From positions 1 to 17,785 of the forward strand of contig JBIKUD010000051.1 of the NCBI GenBank assembly GCA_044347745.1: a DNA stretch of 17,785 bases, read 5' to 3'. Each line of letters opens with the position of its first letter. Positions within the stretch are counted from its first letter, which is position 1. The stretch comes from JAIBBV01 sp044347745 (lineage in GTDB: Bacteria; Bdellovibrionota_C; UBA2361; JAFLCA01). Below, piece after piece: positions 1 through 5,824 of the stretch. The notes under the pieces were generated by a model. That model saw only the letters and a list, made by a program, of their open reading frames with translations, ran no database searches and was not told where the DNA came from. Both the position numbers and the translations under genes were made by a program.

Positions 1-1069
1 CCAGTTTTTTGCGGATTGGGCGACGCGTACAAGCTTGCTGACCATTCTGGTCGCGCTTGGCGCAACTATACAAGTTACGAGAGTAAAAATAGTAATCTCG
101 CTGATTAAGCAGTCCCAAGTCGCGCATGGTTCCAATAAACCCGAATAAATTACTCGTCCCCACAAATAGAGTGTTGTCTAATTCTCCCTGCCCATCCAGG
201 ACTGGGTTAACGACCGGTTGTGGTTCAAGACTGGGCGAAACATTCAGCACATTAATAATTCGCGCCAAATCTCTATCGTCTGCGGAAGGTTGTGTGAATC
301 CCTCAACAGCTCCGCAGTCGATGGCGGGGAAGGGCTGTGTCATTTGAGCACTTAAACTACGGGCAATTGCGCGCGCAGCCAAGCAGGTTCCGAGCTTATT
401 CATATGCGCGCCAGATTTAGGAAAAAAAGTAATTCCACTATAACGCGGATCTGTTTTGAGCTCCTCTGAAAGTATCAAGTGATGTACTCCACTATTCGCT
501 AACGCCTCTTGGAATTGAGGGAAAAGGCGAGGCCCTGGTTTGGGAGACGCAAGCGCCGGTCGCATCCATTCTGGATGTAAAAGGAGCTTGTTGGGGCTAA
601 TAACTAAAAGAAAGGGAATGCCGCGCTTGGCAAGATAATCCTGCACAACTTTGGCTTGAGCGAGCAGGGTATAGGCCTTTTGAGGATCAGAATAATATTT
701 CCCATTATAGTCATTTATAGACATCGAATTAAAAAGTGCTTTGTCTTTGCCGACAACTACCACCCCACCGTAGCCAGGAGGTGCCACATTAAATAGCCAG
801 TAATTAATAGTATTACTTATCGCTACGAAATCGCCCCAGAAACCAGAACCTCGCAGCAGCCAATCATCGACCACCTTTTGAAATCTACCGCTCCTAAAGG
901 AATCCCAACTCCATTTTGGCTGATTTACTTTGGTATCGACATCACTCAGAAGGTGCACGGGGAAAGGCTGCATTGTTCTCTGAAGAGTCGGCAGCAATAA
1001 CAGAAACACAGAAAAAGCGACAAATGCTTTGACACCCCAATTTTTGAATCGCTCCGACATGTGAATCAT
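1..1069 (-). CDS. AlgJ/AlgX-like SGNH O-acetyltransferase-family protein (partial, C-terminus off the window)
   Basis: Reading the minus strand from the ATG at 1069 gives 356 codons without a stop up to the window edge, so the C-terminus is missing. An in-frame ATG at 1060 is an alternative start. Residues about 12-29 are hydrophobic, giving a membrane anchor or signal. Next come an AlgJ-type VVVVGKDKALF segment, then ISPNKLLLHPEW, then GAHMNKLG around residues 220-227, and FVGTSNLFGF with a candidate catalytic Ser306. In the AlgJ/AlgX family these match the Asp-x-His and Gly-x-Ser active-site blocks. Such proteins transfer acyl groups to exported polysaccharide in the periplasm, with a partner MBOAT protein supplying the acyl group. 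The MBOAT gene lies 11 bp upstream on the same strand, so they are probably one operon. Oddity: the usual Asp of Asp-x-His is Gly220. The family assignment comes from motifs, and the polymer substrate is unknown. Confidence 0.85.
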   Translation of the reverse strand, partial: MIHMSERFKNWGVKAFVAFSVFLLLLPTLQRTMQPFPVHLLSDVDTKVNQPKWSWDSFRSGRFQKVVDDWLLRGSGFWGDFVAISNTINYWLFNVAPPGYGGVVVVGKDKALFNSMSINDYNGKYYSDPQKAYTLLAQAKVVQDYLAKRGIPFLLVISPNKLLLHPEWMRPALASPKPGPRLFPQFQEALANSGVHHLILSEELKTDPRYSGITFFPKSGAHMNKLGTCLAARAIARSLSAQMTQPFPAIDCGAVEGFTQPSADDRDLARIINVLNVSPSLEPQPVVNPVLDGQGELDNTLFVGTSNLFGFIGTMRDLGLLNQRDYYFYSRNLYSCAKRDQNGQQACTRRPIRKKL

Positions 1070-1080
1070 CGCTGCAATAA

Positions 1081-2469
1081 TTAAAATTGATAATACAAGA
1101 ATGGGCTAAATTTAGTGCTCGTCAGTGTCAGAACCGAGGCTACAAACAACACCAACGCGCACAGAGCCTTAACGAAGCGTTGCTGATTCTCGAACTTAAA
1201 GAAAAACGGAGTTACAAATGATAAGAGTAAAGCGATGCCTGTAATAAATACGGCTCGTCCATTACAGACCATTTCAAGAGGCGGGACCCAGGAAACTTGA
1301 GGTCCGAAACCAAACAACGTCGCATAATAGGCAATCGCAGCATCAAAGGTTTCAATTCGAAAGAATACTCGGCTTACCGTTACCAAAAAGAAAGTAAAAA
1401 GAATCGCGAGCACTCGGGGCCAACGTTCAAGCCAACGCAACAAGAATAATCTATCAAGGATAAGAAACACCCCATGAAATCCACCCCAGAGCACAAAATT
1501 CCAACTGGCCCCGTGCCAGAACCCTGACAACAAAAAGCAGGTAACTAAGTTAAAATATTTTCGAGCGGTCGAGCATCGATTACCACCCATGGGGATATAC
1601 AAATAATCACGCATCCACTTAGAGAACGAAATGTGCCAACGTCTCCAAAAATCAGTTATGGACGAGGCTATATATGGATGGTTGAAATTTTCCATAAAGT
1701 GAAAACCAAACATGCGCGCCAGCCCAATCGCCATGTCGGAATAACCTGAGAAATCAAAATAAATTTGGAGCGAATACAGGACTATTCCAATCCAGGCATA
1801 CCAGACACTTAATTGGTCTGAGGGAAGTCCTATGATGTTATCAGCCACTGCGCCTAATTCGTCAGCAATAAGCACTTTGCGCGCAAGCCCTACACACAAC
1901 AAACAAAACCCATCAAAGAATAAGCCATATGAATGTGTGCGTTGCTCAATTTGCTTTGAAATCTCAGCATAGCGGAGGATAGGTCCCGCAATCAGGTGGG
2001 GGAAAAACGAAACAAACAACAGATAGCGGCTTAAAGATTTCGCGGGTGGCACGATACGGCGATAGACATCCACGAGGTAAGAAATTTTTTCGAAGGTGTA
2101 AAACGAGACGCCAGCTGGTAAAGCCACTGAGAGCCAACTAATCTGCCCAATCCCCCACCATGAGAAGAGGGTATTTACTTGCTCCACAAAAAAGTTGGCG
2201 TACTTAAAATACCCGAGCATGGCCACATTAAGCAGAATGCTCAAAATAAAAGCGGGCTTACGCCACTTCGATTCAAATTGGTTACTGAGGAGCAAATCGG
2301 CGACGCAGGCCAGGGCGAGCAAGGGAACAATAAATGGAGCGCCCCAGGCGTAGAACAATAAGCTGGCGAGAAGCGCTACATAGTTTTTACAAGCATTGGG
2401 AACAAGGTAATAGCAGCCAATCACAATTGGCAGAAAAGCGAACAAAAAGGTGTATGAACTAAAAACCAT
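1081..2469 (-). CDS. MBOAT-family O-acyltransferase (AlgI/DltB/PatA-like)
   Basis: This 462-aa polytopic membrane protein starts with MVFSSYTFLFAFLPIVIGCY, the usual N-terminus of AlgI-type MBOAT proteins. The diagnostic blocks are FWRRWHISFSKWMRDYLYIP (His279) and SGFWHGASWNFVLWGGFHG (His319). The second His corresponds to the invariant membrane-embedded catalytic His of the family. Length fits AlgI (about 460-520 aa). Such proteins carry acyl groups across the inner membrane for O-acetylation of alginate, cellulose, peptidoglycan or other glycans. The SGNH gene directly downstream is the expected periplasmic partner. No clear Shine-Dalgarno sequence precedes the ATG at 2469. The gene is divergent from the HAD gene, with only about 50 bp between them. 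The polymer modified cannot be read from this sequence, because no polysaccharide synthase or export gene lies in the window. Confidence 0.93.
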   Translation of the reverse strand: MVFSSYTFLFAFLPIVIGCYYLVPNACKNYVALLASLLFYAWGAPFIVPLLALACVADLLLSNQFESKWRKPAFILSILLNVAMLGYFKYANFFVEQVNTLFSWWGIGQISWLSVALPAGVSFYTFEKISYLVDVYRRIVPPAKSLSRYLLFVSFFPHLIAGPILRYAEISKQIEQRTHSYGLFFDGFCLLCVGLARKVLIADELGAVADNIIGLPSDQLSVWYAWIGIVLYSLQIYFDFSGYSDMAIGLARMFGFHFMENFNHPYIASSITDFWRRWHISFSKWMRDYLYIPMGGNRCSTARKYFNLVTCFLLSGFWHGASWNFVLWGGFHGVFLILDRLFLLRWLERWPRVLAILFTFFLVTVSRVFFRIETFDAAIAYYATLFGFGPQVSWVPPLEMVCNGRAVFITGIALLLSFVTPFFFKFENQQRFVKALCALVLFVASVLTLTSTKFSPFLYYQF

Positions 2470-2515
2470 GTACGAATTTACGCTGCTATTTCGTTACCTT
2501 TTAGGGCATTAAGGC

Positions 2516-2521
2516 TATAGT
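2516..2521 (+). promoter_or_regulatory. Possible -10 element (TATAGT) for the HAD-csaA-lptB operon
   Basis: TATAGT lies in the short divergent gap between the MBOAT and HAD genes. No good -35 hexamer sits at the usual distance (CGTTAC-like at best). If it is a real promoter, transcription would begin near 2527, and translation would have to start at the internal GTG at 2556 rather than the GTG at 2520. Confidence 0.25.
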
Positions 2522-3434
2522 GTTCCCCGTAGCTCGCTACTTAAGTGGAGGACCGGTGGGAATAGTACTGACTGAAGCTGATAAAGACAAATACAGAAAC
2601 CTAGATATCCGACTGGCCTTCTTTGATATCGATGGGACCATAGTGAACGCGGCCGGCCGAATAAGCGAGCCCACAGCCTTCGCTATAAACAACTTTAAAG
2701 GGTGCAAGCGACTGATTGCTTTGGCATCTGGTCGCCCCTATTTTGCAGCCAAGAAGATATGCGCCAAACTACAGATTAATGCTCCCTCCGTATTTTTTTC
2801 TGGCTCATTAATAGTCGATCCGCTGAGTGGCTCCACCCTAAAAGAAACCCCACTTGAGTTAAACGAGATAGAACCAATTTTAAAATTTGCCCGCGCTCAC
2901 AAGCTTTACCTTGAGGCTTATACCGCAAACGATTTTTTTGTGGAGAACCTTGGACATTTTGCGGAAATACACAGCAGCTATATGGATAAAATGCCGAATC
3001 AGATTGATTTGGACGATCTTATTCATTCTTATCCCATCCTCAAACTTGTGCTCTGTGCAGATAACTCAAAAGATCGAGCCCAGCTTGATTCGTTTCTTGC
3101 CGCCCAGCCTATCGCCTTGGGCGTCGGGTATGGGGCGGCTCACCCCTCAATTTCCTTCTTCAATTGCACAAACAAAAACGCCAGTAGATTGGCAGCGCTT
3201 GAGTTTATCCTGGAAAAGGTAAACCTCTCTTCAAGTCAGGCGGCTGCATTTGGCGACGGGGAGGCGGATCTTCCTTTTATTACCCAGGTAGGCTTCGGAG
3301 TTGCTATGGGAAATGCTCCTGAAGCAGTTCGCAATAACGCTCCATTTGTAACAGCTTCAGTTGAAGCCGACGGTGTTGCGCTTGCACTGGGATTACTACC
3401 TCATTGCGCAGATTGCGAGCACGAACAGAAATGA
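2520..3434 (+). CDS. Cof-type HAD-IIB family hydrolase (phosphatase)
   Basis: A HAD-superfamily hydrolase of the Cof/sugar-phosphatase type, cytosolic and Mg-dependent. Numbered from the GTG at 2520, motif I is FFDIDGT with nucleophile Asp36 and acid/base Asp38. Motif II is ALASGRP, motif III probably involves the Lys in ILKLVL, and motif IV is GDGEADLPF with Asp246 and Asp250. The long region between motifs II and III fits a C2 (IIB) cap. The substrate cannot be predicted. The longest frame is 304 aa, but the GTG at 2556 is an attractive alternative start, being preceded by GGAGG at 2547-2551, and gives 292 aa. The final TGA overlaps the csaA start as ATGA, so translation is probably coupled. 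This is not KdsC, the small HAD phosphatase often found near lptB. It is a longer, capped relative. Confidence 0.88.
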   Translation: MFPVARYLSGGPVGIVLTEADKDKYRNLDIRLAFFDIDGTIVNAAGRISEPTAFAINNFKGCKRLIALASGRPYFAAKKICAKLQINAPSVFFSGSLIVDPLSGSTLKETPLELNEIEPILKFARAHKLYLEAYTANDFFVENLGHFAEIHSSYMDKMPNQIDLDDLIHSYPILKLVLCADNSKDRAQLDSFLAAQPIALGVGYGAAHPSISFFNCTNKNASRLAALEFILEKVNLSSSQAAAFGDGEADLPFITQVGFGVAMGNAPEAVRNNAPFVTASVEADGVALALGLLPHCADCEHEQK

Positions 3435-3769
3435 AACAAATTAGCTGGTCTGAATTTGAACAAGTTGAATTTAGAGTTGGCACCATAATCTCGGCAACTG
3501 ATTTTCCAGAAGCGAAAAAACCTGCCTACAAACTCAGTATCGATTTTGGTCCATCAATTGGCATCAAAAATTCCAGCGCGCAAGTTACCAAGCTCTACCG
3601 CCCGCAAGAGCTTGTGGGAAAGCAAGTTCTAGCAGTGACCAATTTCCCGCCAAAACAAATTGGGCCCTTTATGTCGGAGGTCTTAGTAACAGGCCTGGTT
3701 CTAGACGAAGGAAAAGTGGTGCTTGTTGGCCCCGATATGCCTGTCGCAAATGGCTCAAAACTGGCATAA
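3431..3769 (+). CDS. csaA: CsaA-like tRNA-binding-domain protein
   Basis: The 112-aa protein begins MKQISWSEFEQVEFRVGTI. It continues with PAYKLSIDFG, IKNSSAQVTKLY and KQVLAVTNFPPKQIGPFMSEVLVTG, then ends GPDMPVANGSKLA. This is the complete pattern of CsaA, a homodimeric OB-fold protein related to the tRNA-binding domain of methionyl- and phenylalanyl-tRNA synthetases. It has been described as a chaperone or secretion-related factor in Bacillus and binds tRNA-like substrates. Length matches the family (about 110 aa). The start is taken at ATG 3431, not at the upstream TTG at 3404, because family alignment begins at MKQ and because the ATG overlaps the preceding stop as ATGA. The gene sits between a HAD phosphatase and lptB, an arrangement that does not suggest a direct pathway link. 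Confidence 0.92.
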   Translation: MKQISWSEFEQVEFRVGTIISATDFPEAKKPAYKLSIDFGPSIGIKNSSAQVTKLYRPQELVGKQVLAVTNFPPKQIGPFMSEVLVTGLVLDEGKVVLVGPDMPVANGSKLA

Positions 3770-3778
3770 TGCTCTGCT

Positions 3779-4504
3779 ATGCACGTACTAGCACTTCACG
3801 ATATTGTTAAGTCATATAACGGACGCCGTGTTGTAGACCATGTTTCTATTCAGGTGGCGGCTGGCGAAATTGTGGGACTTTTAGGTCCAAATGGCGCGGG
3901 TAAAACGACTACCTTTTATACCAGCGTCGGGCTCGTAGCCCCTGACAGCGGAGTCGTGCTGCTTGATGACAAAGACATCACCAAAGAACCTATGTTTGTG
4001 CGGGCACGTCTTGGCATTGGCTATTTGCCGCAAGAAGCGTCGATTTTTCGTAAGCTCACCGTCAGCGAGAACATTTTAGCAATTCTTGAAACAATGGATT
4101 TTCCCTCACCCAAGGCGCGCAAACAAAGGCATGATGAGCTTGTCGAGTTTTTGGGGCTGACCAAACTTGTAAAAAGCTTAGGCAGTGCTCTTTCAGGCGG
4201 CGAAAGGCGGCGCGTAGAAATAACAAGGGCCTTGGCCCGCTCACCCCATTTTATTTTGCTTGATGAACCATTTGCGGGCATTGACCCTTTGGCTGTGCGC
4301 GATATTCAATCCATCATTTTACGCCTGCGCCAATCGGGCATCGGAATTCTCATTACCGATCACAATGTTAGAGAAACTCTTGGAACCTGCGATCGCGCCT
4401 ATATTATGGTCGACGGCAAAGTGCTTGAAGAAGGCTCCCCTACCCACATCGCTCAAAGTGAGCGGGCTCAGCGTTATTATCTTGGAAGTGGGTTTTCGCT
4501 GTAA
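3779..4504 (+). CDS. lptB: LPS export ABC transporter ATP-binding protein LptB
   Basis: This 241-aa ABC ATPase has Walker A GPNGAGKT at 36-43, a Q-loop in GYLPQEASIFRKLTV, signature LSGGE at 138-142, Walker B FILLDE ending at Glu163, a D-loop at AGIDP, and switch His195 in ITDHN. The QEASIFRKLTV segment, RRRVEI after the signature, and FAGIDPLAV are typical of LptB. LptB powers extraction of lipopolysaccharide from the inner membrane together with LptFG and the LptC-LptA bridge. It follows csaA by 9 bp and probably shares its transcript. lptC and lptA, often immediately upstream, are absent here. Downstream, the usual neighbour rpoN is present but is separated by about 1.3 kb that holds repeats and two S23-family genes. 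No strong ribosome binding site is visible before the ATG. Confidence 0.95.
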   Translation: MHVLALHDIVKSYNGRRVVDHVSIQVAAGEIVGLLGPNGAGKTTTFYTSVGLVAPDSGVVLLDDKDITKEPMFVRARLGIGYLPQEASIFRKLTVSENILAILETMDFPSPKARKQRHDELVEFLGLTKLVKSLGSALSGGERRRVEITRALARSPHFILLDEPFAGIDPLAVRDIQSIILRLRQSGIGILITDHNVRETLGTCDRAYIMVDGKVLEEGSPTHIAQSERAQRYYLGSGFSL

Positions 4505-4527
4505 GGCGGCATCCTCAATTGAAATAA

Positions 4528-4541
4528 TTCTAGGACTAGAA
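4528..4541. repeat. Short perfect inverted repeat after lptB
   Basis: TTCTAG and CTAGAA flank a GA dinucleotide 24 bp after the lptB stop codon. It lacks a following T-run and so is not a standard terminator. It marks the left edge of the repeat-rich insertion. Confidence 0.45.
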
Positions 4542-4762
4542 ATCTGGACCGGTTGCCGGATCTGGGGCGGGATCAGGTTCAGGATCTGGCAACGGGAAAA
4601 CTGATGCCGAGGGCGGGAGACTGTTTGACTGACAAACTGTTCAACAGAAAGCGGTTGACTCCAAAACTGATTTTCCGATTCCAGAACCCAAACCAGCACC
4701 CGAACCGGACCCTGATTTCCAGCGCCCGATCGAGCGCTTTTATTTCTGGATCTGGATCAGGC
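4542..4762. repeat. Low-complexity CTGG/GGATC repeat block, left flank of the S23 gene pair
   Basis: No gene is supported between lptB and the first S23 gene. The stretch holds three copies of a low-complexity motif family built on CTGG, GGATC and TCAGG. One is in plus orientation at about 4542-4601, one in minus orientation at about 4661-4722 (read on the minus strand as CTGGAAATCAGG and so on), and one is a short plus copy at 4745-4762. The first two face each other and could pair as a long imperfect hairpin. The segment 4571-4601 matches 5501-5531 on the far side of the S23 genes with two mismatches in 31 bases, including 23 identical bases at 4579-4601. Similarity continues in looser form to about 4660. 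The two copies therefore form direct repeats bracketing the gene pair. Confidence 0.75.
4721..4745 (+). terminator. Candidate rho-independent terminator for the lptB operon
   Basis: AGCGC (4721-4725) and GCGCT (4734-4738) can pair around an 8-nt loop containing CGATCG, followed by TTTATTT. Orientation is correct to end transcripts arriving from lptB. The stem is short, so this is moderate evidence. Confidence 0.4.
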
Positions 4763-4775
4763 CCAGGAAGGACAA

Positions 4776-4788
4776 GGGCTGCTAGCCC
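4776..4788 (-). terminator. Weak hairpin overlapping the stop codon of the minus-strand S23 gene
   Basis: On the minus strand GGGCT and AGCCC flank a 3-nt loop, and the TAG stop spans the end of the first arm and the start of the loop. The following TTGTCCTT is a poor U-tract. The position mirrors the much better terminator over the stop of the sister gene, so it may be a decayed copy of it. Confidence 0.35.
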
Positions 4789-5087
4789 ATACTCTTAATA
4801 AGTTTATACAAATGAGCCCCTACGCAATCTGCCTTGCCGCTTAAGTCAGAAGTATCTTTATCTGCCAAAAGCAAAATCGCCTGTGTTTCGCGAAGGCTGC
4901 CCATAGCCATAGTGTAAAACCTTCTCTGGTCTTTTGGCGTTTCCCTCCCGCTGCCCTCGCTAATGTTGAGCACCACTGAACTGGCTGCTCGGTCAAGCTG
5001 GTCTTTAAGGTGCCGTGGTAGGCATAGGTTTTTGCAAAGGCGGTAAAGCTCAACTGACCTTTCTAATGTTCTAAAATTTCTTCTCAT
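4782..5087 (-). CDS. Four-helix bundle protein, S23/23S rRNA intervening-sequence family (copy A)
   Basis: This 101-aa protein starts MRRNFRTLERSVELY and contains LPRHLKDQLDRAASSVVLNISEG, then RRFYTMAMGSLRETQAIL and DCVGAHLYKLIKSMG. These are the hallmark segments of the S23 family: a basic N-terminal helix, a D-Q-L-x-RA-x-x-S-V-x-L-N-I-x-E-G core, an RRF helix, and G-S-L-x-E-T. Family members occur in intervening sequences inside some 23S rRNA genes. The DGR accessory protein Avd has the same fold. Their biochemical role is unresolved, although oligomerisation and nucleic-acid binding are known for relatives. Ribosome binding site GGAGGG lies 8 nt before the ATG. The gene is divergent from copy B (about 60% identical, same length) across a near-perfect inverted repeat. 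The pair interrupts the lptB-rpoN junction. Confidence 0.88.
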   Translation of the reverse strand: MRRNFRTLERSVELYRLCKNLCLPRHLKDQLDRAASSVVLNISEGSGRETPKDQRRFYTMAMGSLRETQAILLLADKDTSDLSGKADCVGAHLYKLIKSMG

Positions 5088-5092
5088 ATAGG

Positions 5093-5162
5093 GTGCCCTC
5101 CGTTAGTAAAAAGTAAAGCGGACACCCCTGGTGAGCACTTTATTTTTACTAACGGAGGGCAC
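5093..5162. repeat. Near-palindromic divergent intergenic region between the two S23 genes
   Basis: Bases 5093-5112 and 5143-5162 are perfectly complementary 20-bp arms that include the GGAGGG ribosome binding sites of both genes. The 30-nt spacer contains AAAG/CTTT and, at its centre (5123-5133), CACC-CCT-GGTG. The symmetry centre at about 5128 lies midway between the two start codons (5087 and 5167). Symmetry continues into the coding starts: AGAAATTTTAGAACAT is shared by both genes, with a 3-bp indel just before it. The arms could be a shared operator, an extruding cruciform, or the ends of a duplicated unit. No strong sigma-70 promoter is obvious inside. Confidence 0.9.
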
Positions 5163-5166
5163 ACCA

Positions 5167-5472
5167 ATGAGAAATTTTAGAACATATGATTTGGCAGTTG
5201 AGTTATACCGCCAAGCGCAAAAACTATGCCTACCACGGGTACTCCGTGACCAGCTTGACCGAGCCTCACTCTCAGTGGTGCTTAATTTAGCTGAGGGCGA
5301 CGGGAGAGGAACAAGACCAGACAGGAGAAGGTTTTTTCAAATGGCAATGGGCAGCCTGCGTGAGACAATGGCAATTCTTGAATTGGCAAATGAAGCTCCT
5401 ACTGAGATGAAGGCTTTGGCAGATTGTGTCGGAGCGCATCTTTATAAATTGATAAAGTATCAGGGCCGTTAG
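5167..5472 (+). CDS. Four-helix bundle protein, S23/23S rRNA intervening-sequence family (copy B)
   Basis: This 101-aa protein reads MRNFRTYDLAVELYRQ, then RDQLDRASLSVVLNLAEGDG, RRFFQMAMGSLRETMAIL and DCVGAHLYKLIKYQGR, the same S23-family pattern as copy A. The start is ATG 5167, which aligns with copy A and has GGAGG 8 nt upstream. A longer frame from the GTG at 5131 would run through the inverted repeat and is not used. The TAG stop lies in the loop of a strong terminator hairpin. The two copies differ at about 40% of residues, yet their upstream arms are identical, which suggests an old duplication with constraint on, or conversion of, the intergenic palindrome. No reverse transcriptase, variable repeat or rRNA lies nearby, so this is neither a DGR nor an rRNA-borne intervening sequence. 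Confidence 0.9.
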   Translation: MRNFRTYDLAVELYRQAQKLCLPRVLRDQLDRASLSVVLNLAEGDGRGTRPDRRRFFQMAMGSLRETMAILELANEAPTEMKALADCVGAHLYKLIKYQGR

Positions 5473-5485
5473 TGGCCCTTTTTTT
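5463..5485 (+). terminator. Rho-independent terminator of S23 copy B
   Basis: GGGCC (5463-5467) pairs with GGCCC (5474-5478) across a 6-nt loop, followed by seven T residues. The TAG stop codon (5470-5472) lies inside the loop, so terminator and coding end are fused. Confidence 0.85.
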
Positions 5486-5640
5486 CTGGAACTGGAGCAG
5501 GATCTGGATCAGGATCTGGCAACGGGAAAACAGGCAAACTGAGACAGAGGGCAGACGACTGCTGACTGAAAGCAGTTCACCGAAAAACTGTTCAACTGCA
5601 AGCTCGCCAGGAAAACTGTACAAACACAATCATGACCTTG
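5485..5640. repeat. Low-complexity CTGG/GGATC repeat, right flank of the S23 gene pair
   Basis: This is a direct-orientation copy of the left-flank repeat. Bases 5501-5531 match 4571-4601 with two mismatches, and the following AGGGC-GAC-ACTG and AACTGTTCAAC blocks also recur on both sides. Upstream of the match it reads TTTCTGGAACTGGAGCAGG, the same style as the repeats at 11130-11163. No protein-coding gene is supported here. Confidence 0.75.
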
Positions 5641-5715
5641 CCTAAATACATTTCAAAACAAAGTTCTGCGCCCTCTTGTGTAATCACACCAATATGTTAG
5701 CTAAAAATAATGTAA

Positions 5716-5733
5716 TTGGTATCAAGTTTGCAC
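5716..5733 (+). promoter_or_regulatory. Putative sigma-54 (-24/-12) promoter upstream of rpoN
   Basis: TTGGTATCAAGTTTGCAC keeps the GG (5718-5719), N10, GC (5730-5731) geometry of a sigma-54 promoter. The -12 half TTTGCA is strong, and the -24 half is TTGGTA rather than TTGGCA. Start of transcription would be near 5743, leaving about an 82-nt leader before the rpoN ATG. It suggests autoregulation but rests on a motif match only. Confidence 0.45.
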
Positions 5734-5767
5734 ATTTCCTGCATACAAGATCCCTTCCAAACATCTT

Positions 5768-5793
5768 AAAGGAGGAAAGCCCCCGTAACGGGC
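5768..5793 (+). other. Orphan strong Shine-Dalgarno and small hairpin in the rpoN leader
   Basis: AAAGGAGG at 5768-5775 is an excellent ribosome binding site, but no ATG, GTG or TTG follows within 15 nt. Directly after it, CCCG (5782-5785) can pair with CGGG (5789-5792) around TAA. The rpoN ATG lies about 50 nt further on with its own weaker AAGGA. The block could be a decayed start site or a standby or regulatory element. Confidence 0.4.
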
Positions 5794-5824
5794 ATCACTT
5801 CGGATAGAACAAGGACGTTGTAAA

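Noticed and set aside
126..347. A 73-codon plus-strand frame near the left edge
   Set aside because: It is antisense to the SGNH gene, whose frame is open through the full 1069 bases with family motifs.
4319..4798. Open frames on both strands over the end of lptB and the left repeat block
   Set aside because: They are shadows of lptB or of low-complexity CTGG/GGATC DNA, with no domain pattern.
4782..5472. A diversity-generating retroelement (S23 proteins share a fold with Avd)
   Set aside because: No reverse transcriptase, template repeat or variable target gene is present in the window.
5399..5629. A minus-strand frame running from the right repeat into S23 copy B
   Set aside because: It is explained by the antisense of copy B and the repeat. 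No recognisable protein features.
4505..5824. Intervening sequence within a 23S rRNA gene
   Set aside because: Flanking DNA encodes lptB and rpoN, and no rRNA sequence was recognised.
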